64,000 nt of DNA from Chloroflexota bacterium. Lineage in GTDB: Bacteria > Chloroflexota > Anaerolineae > Aggregatilineales > Phototrophicaceae. Where the stretch lies: contig WTGC01000238.1 of assembly GCA_011523705.1 (NCBI GenBank), forward strand, positions 1 to 64,000. Direction: 5' to 3'. The notes under the pieces are model-generated. The model was not told where the DNA came from. It did no database searches and saw only the letters and a list, made by a program, of their open reading frames with translations. The translations under genes were made by a program, and so were the position numbers. Of this stretch, positions 63,015 to 64,000 are shown one piece after another. Numbering within the stretch: position 1 is the first letter of the stretch; each line of letters opens with the position of its first letter.

Positions 63015-64000
63015 TTAGGCCGGCGGGATGGACTTGTAAGGACTGGTGACGCGCAGGCGGCAAAAACGGGAGAATTCACAATAGCGTGAGCATTTGCCGT
63101 TTTCCAGTTCTGCCGCGTGTACGGGGAATTGCCCACGGCGGCCCTGCGTCACATTGTTTGCCAGGTGCTGCCGCGCCATCTCGATTGCGGCGATGTCGTC
63201 TTCGTCATCGGCCGAAAACCGGCCACTCGCCTTCAGACTGCGCACATGCCAAAAGAGACCGCCCGCCACTTGATTCTCTTTCCCATTTCGCTCAAGCAGG
63301 CTTTGCAGCGCAAGCTCGTAGACCATCATCTGAAAGTCGCGGCCGATTTCCATTTCGCGCCGCGCAATGGCGGTCGTGCCGCTCTTGTAATCGATCAGGA
63401 CGAGCTTCCCATCGACCTTATCGATGCGGTCGATATAACCGGCGACGCGCAGCCGCTGATCTTCGGCTGGCAGCTCGATTTCGACATCGGCAAATTTCAG
63501 CTCGAGATCATGCACATAGCGCTTCTCGCCGAATTTGGCGAGCGGGCTCTCCGGTGAGAAGTCTTGCTTGATGAGCGCCATCAGCCGGTTACGCAGAACC
63601 TGTTTTTCCTCTTCCCAGGTGGCGGTGGCGCGGAAGCCAAAAAGCTCGGGCGCGCGATTGAGGATGTCGTGGGCCGCGCGGTCAAATATTTCAAGAGCGG
63701 CATGCCGGTTTTCTTCGTCGATTTTCAGATTCCGTTTGGCGACCTCGCGATAGGTTTCTTCCAGGACGCGGTGATTGAGCGAGCCTAGCTGCGCCGCGTC
63801 AAAGCCGATCTCCGGCTCCTTGAATTCTTCCAGCTTGAGCAATCGTTTGGCAAAGAATCGGAAGCCGCAATGCCCGTAGTCGTTCAATTGGGACGCGCTC
63901 CAGACGCGCTCGCCGCCCAACTGTCGCGCGACCGCCGCCAGCAGATCCGGGCGCGAAAGAATGCCGCTATAACGGTCGAATGGCGCAAAGGAAAGCCGCC
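63015..64000 (-). CDS. addB: AddB-type nuclease, C-terminal part (runs off the right end)
   Basis: The frame stays open to the window edge; residues upstream of 63920 continue plausibly as FAPFDRYSGILSRPDLLAAV. The visible part contains the PD-(D/E)XK nuclease domain (AGYIDRIDKVDGKLVLIDYKSG). Cysteines suited to a 4Fe-4S cluster occur in DYGHCGFRFF and GKCSRYCEFSRFCRL, as in AddB. Together with the downstream AddA it forms the double-strand-break end-processing complex. Helicase-like N-terminal domains must lie beyond the window. Confidence 0.87.
   Translation of the reverse strand, partial: RLSFAPFDRYSGILSRPDLLAAVARQLGGERVWSASQLNDYGHCGFRFFAKRLLKLEEFKEPEIGFDAAQLGSLNHRVLEETYREVAKRNLKIDEENRHAALEIFDRAAHDILNRAPELFGFRATATWEEEKQVLRNRLMALIKQDFSPESPLAKFGEKRYVHDLELKFADVEIELPAEDQRLRVAGYIDRIDKVDGKLVLIDYKSGTTAIARREMEIGRDFQMMVYELALQSLLERNGKENQVAGGLFWHVRSLKASGRFSADDEDDIAAIEMARQHLANNVTQGRRGQFPVHAAELENGKCSRYCEFSRFCRLRVTSPYKSIPPA

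Overview
The window is a GC-rich bacterial chromosome segment carrying about fifty genes and one tRNA. It looks like a Chloroflexota genome, probably Anaerolineae. The reasons are the exported proteins with bacterial SH3 domains containing C-x4-C pairs, a BTAD-type regulator with a STAND-like N-terminus, a two-domain ALDH16-type dehydrogenase, GT-C/6-pyruvoyl-tetrahydropterin-synthase-related membrane proteins, M20 and M24 peptidases, and many non-ATG starts. This placement is inference from gene content; there is no 16S or ribosomal marker here.

Layout: 0-3.6 kb holds a pyruvate dehydrogenase operon (E1 alpha, E1 beta, E2, minus strand) with a 42-bp palindromic tandem repeat between the E1 genes. 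3.6-5 kb holds a Dam-family methyltransferase broken at a run of 12 G, followed by a PD-(D/E)XK nuclease; together they look like a switchable restriction-modification system. 5-10 kb holds a small membrane protein, polyphosphate kinase, a DUF4139 protein and a small exported partner. 10.2-16.3 kb is an unusual array of four paralogues with a GIY-YIG-like domain and a membrane segment, one of them carrying eight extracytoplasmic SH3-like repeats, next to xthA. 16-20.9 kb holds exonuclease III, an M20 amidohydrolase and ALDH16. 20.9-22.6 kb is a toxin-antitoxin-like pair (PIN-like DUF4411 with XRE-ImmA/IrrE). 22.8-33.4 kb holds cyclophilin, a BTAD regulator, selA, an M24 peptidase with a ferredoxin-NADP reductase, and an operon of AbgB-like amidohydrolase, aminotransferase and 2OG-Fe dioxygenase. 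A tRNA-Gln follows at 33.4 kb.

33.7-39 kb holds an exported SH3/HExxH protein, a PII-like protein coupled to a cation:proton antiporter, galactonate dehydratase and a DAO-family oxidoreductase. 39-40.8 kb is a lower-GC HindIII-like restriction-modification pair. 41.2-43.8 kb has a solute-binding protein made of two nearly identical domains plus an ABC permease without a nearby ATPase. 43.8-50 kb holds a VOC protein, a PspA-like operon, homoserine dehydrogenase, a Bcp peroxiredoxin and an MFS protein with a large inserted domain. 50.2-55.7 kb holds a duplicated GT-C-type membrane protein, the second copy broken, and an SH3 lipoprotein. 55.7-64 kb holds a second Bcp, a NUDIX-like protein, a small AT-rich membrane-protein pair, an ABC-2-like permease, and AddA/AddB-type recombination nucleases, AddB running off the right end.

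Two themes recur. First, tandem duplication: the GIY-YIG genes, the binding protein, the GT-C genes and the SH3 repeats. In two places the duplicated unit seems to have carried the 3-prime tail of the convergent neighbour. Second, DNA defence and processing: two restriction-modification systems, a toxin-antitoxin-like pair, AddAB, ExoIII and the membrane-bound GIY-YIG-like family. The strongest candidates for something undescribed are the GIY-YIG/SH3 membrane array and the G12-interrupted methyltransferase.
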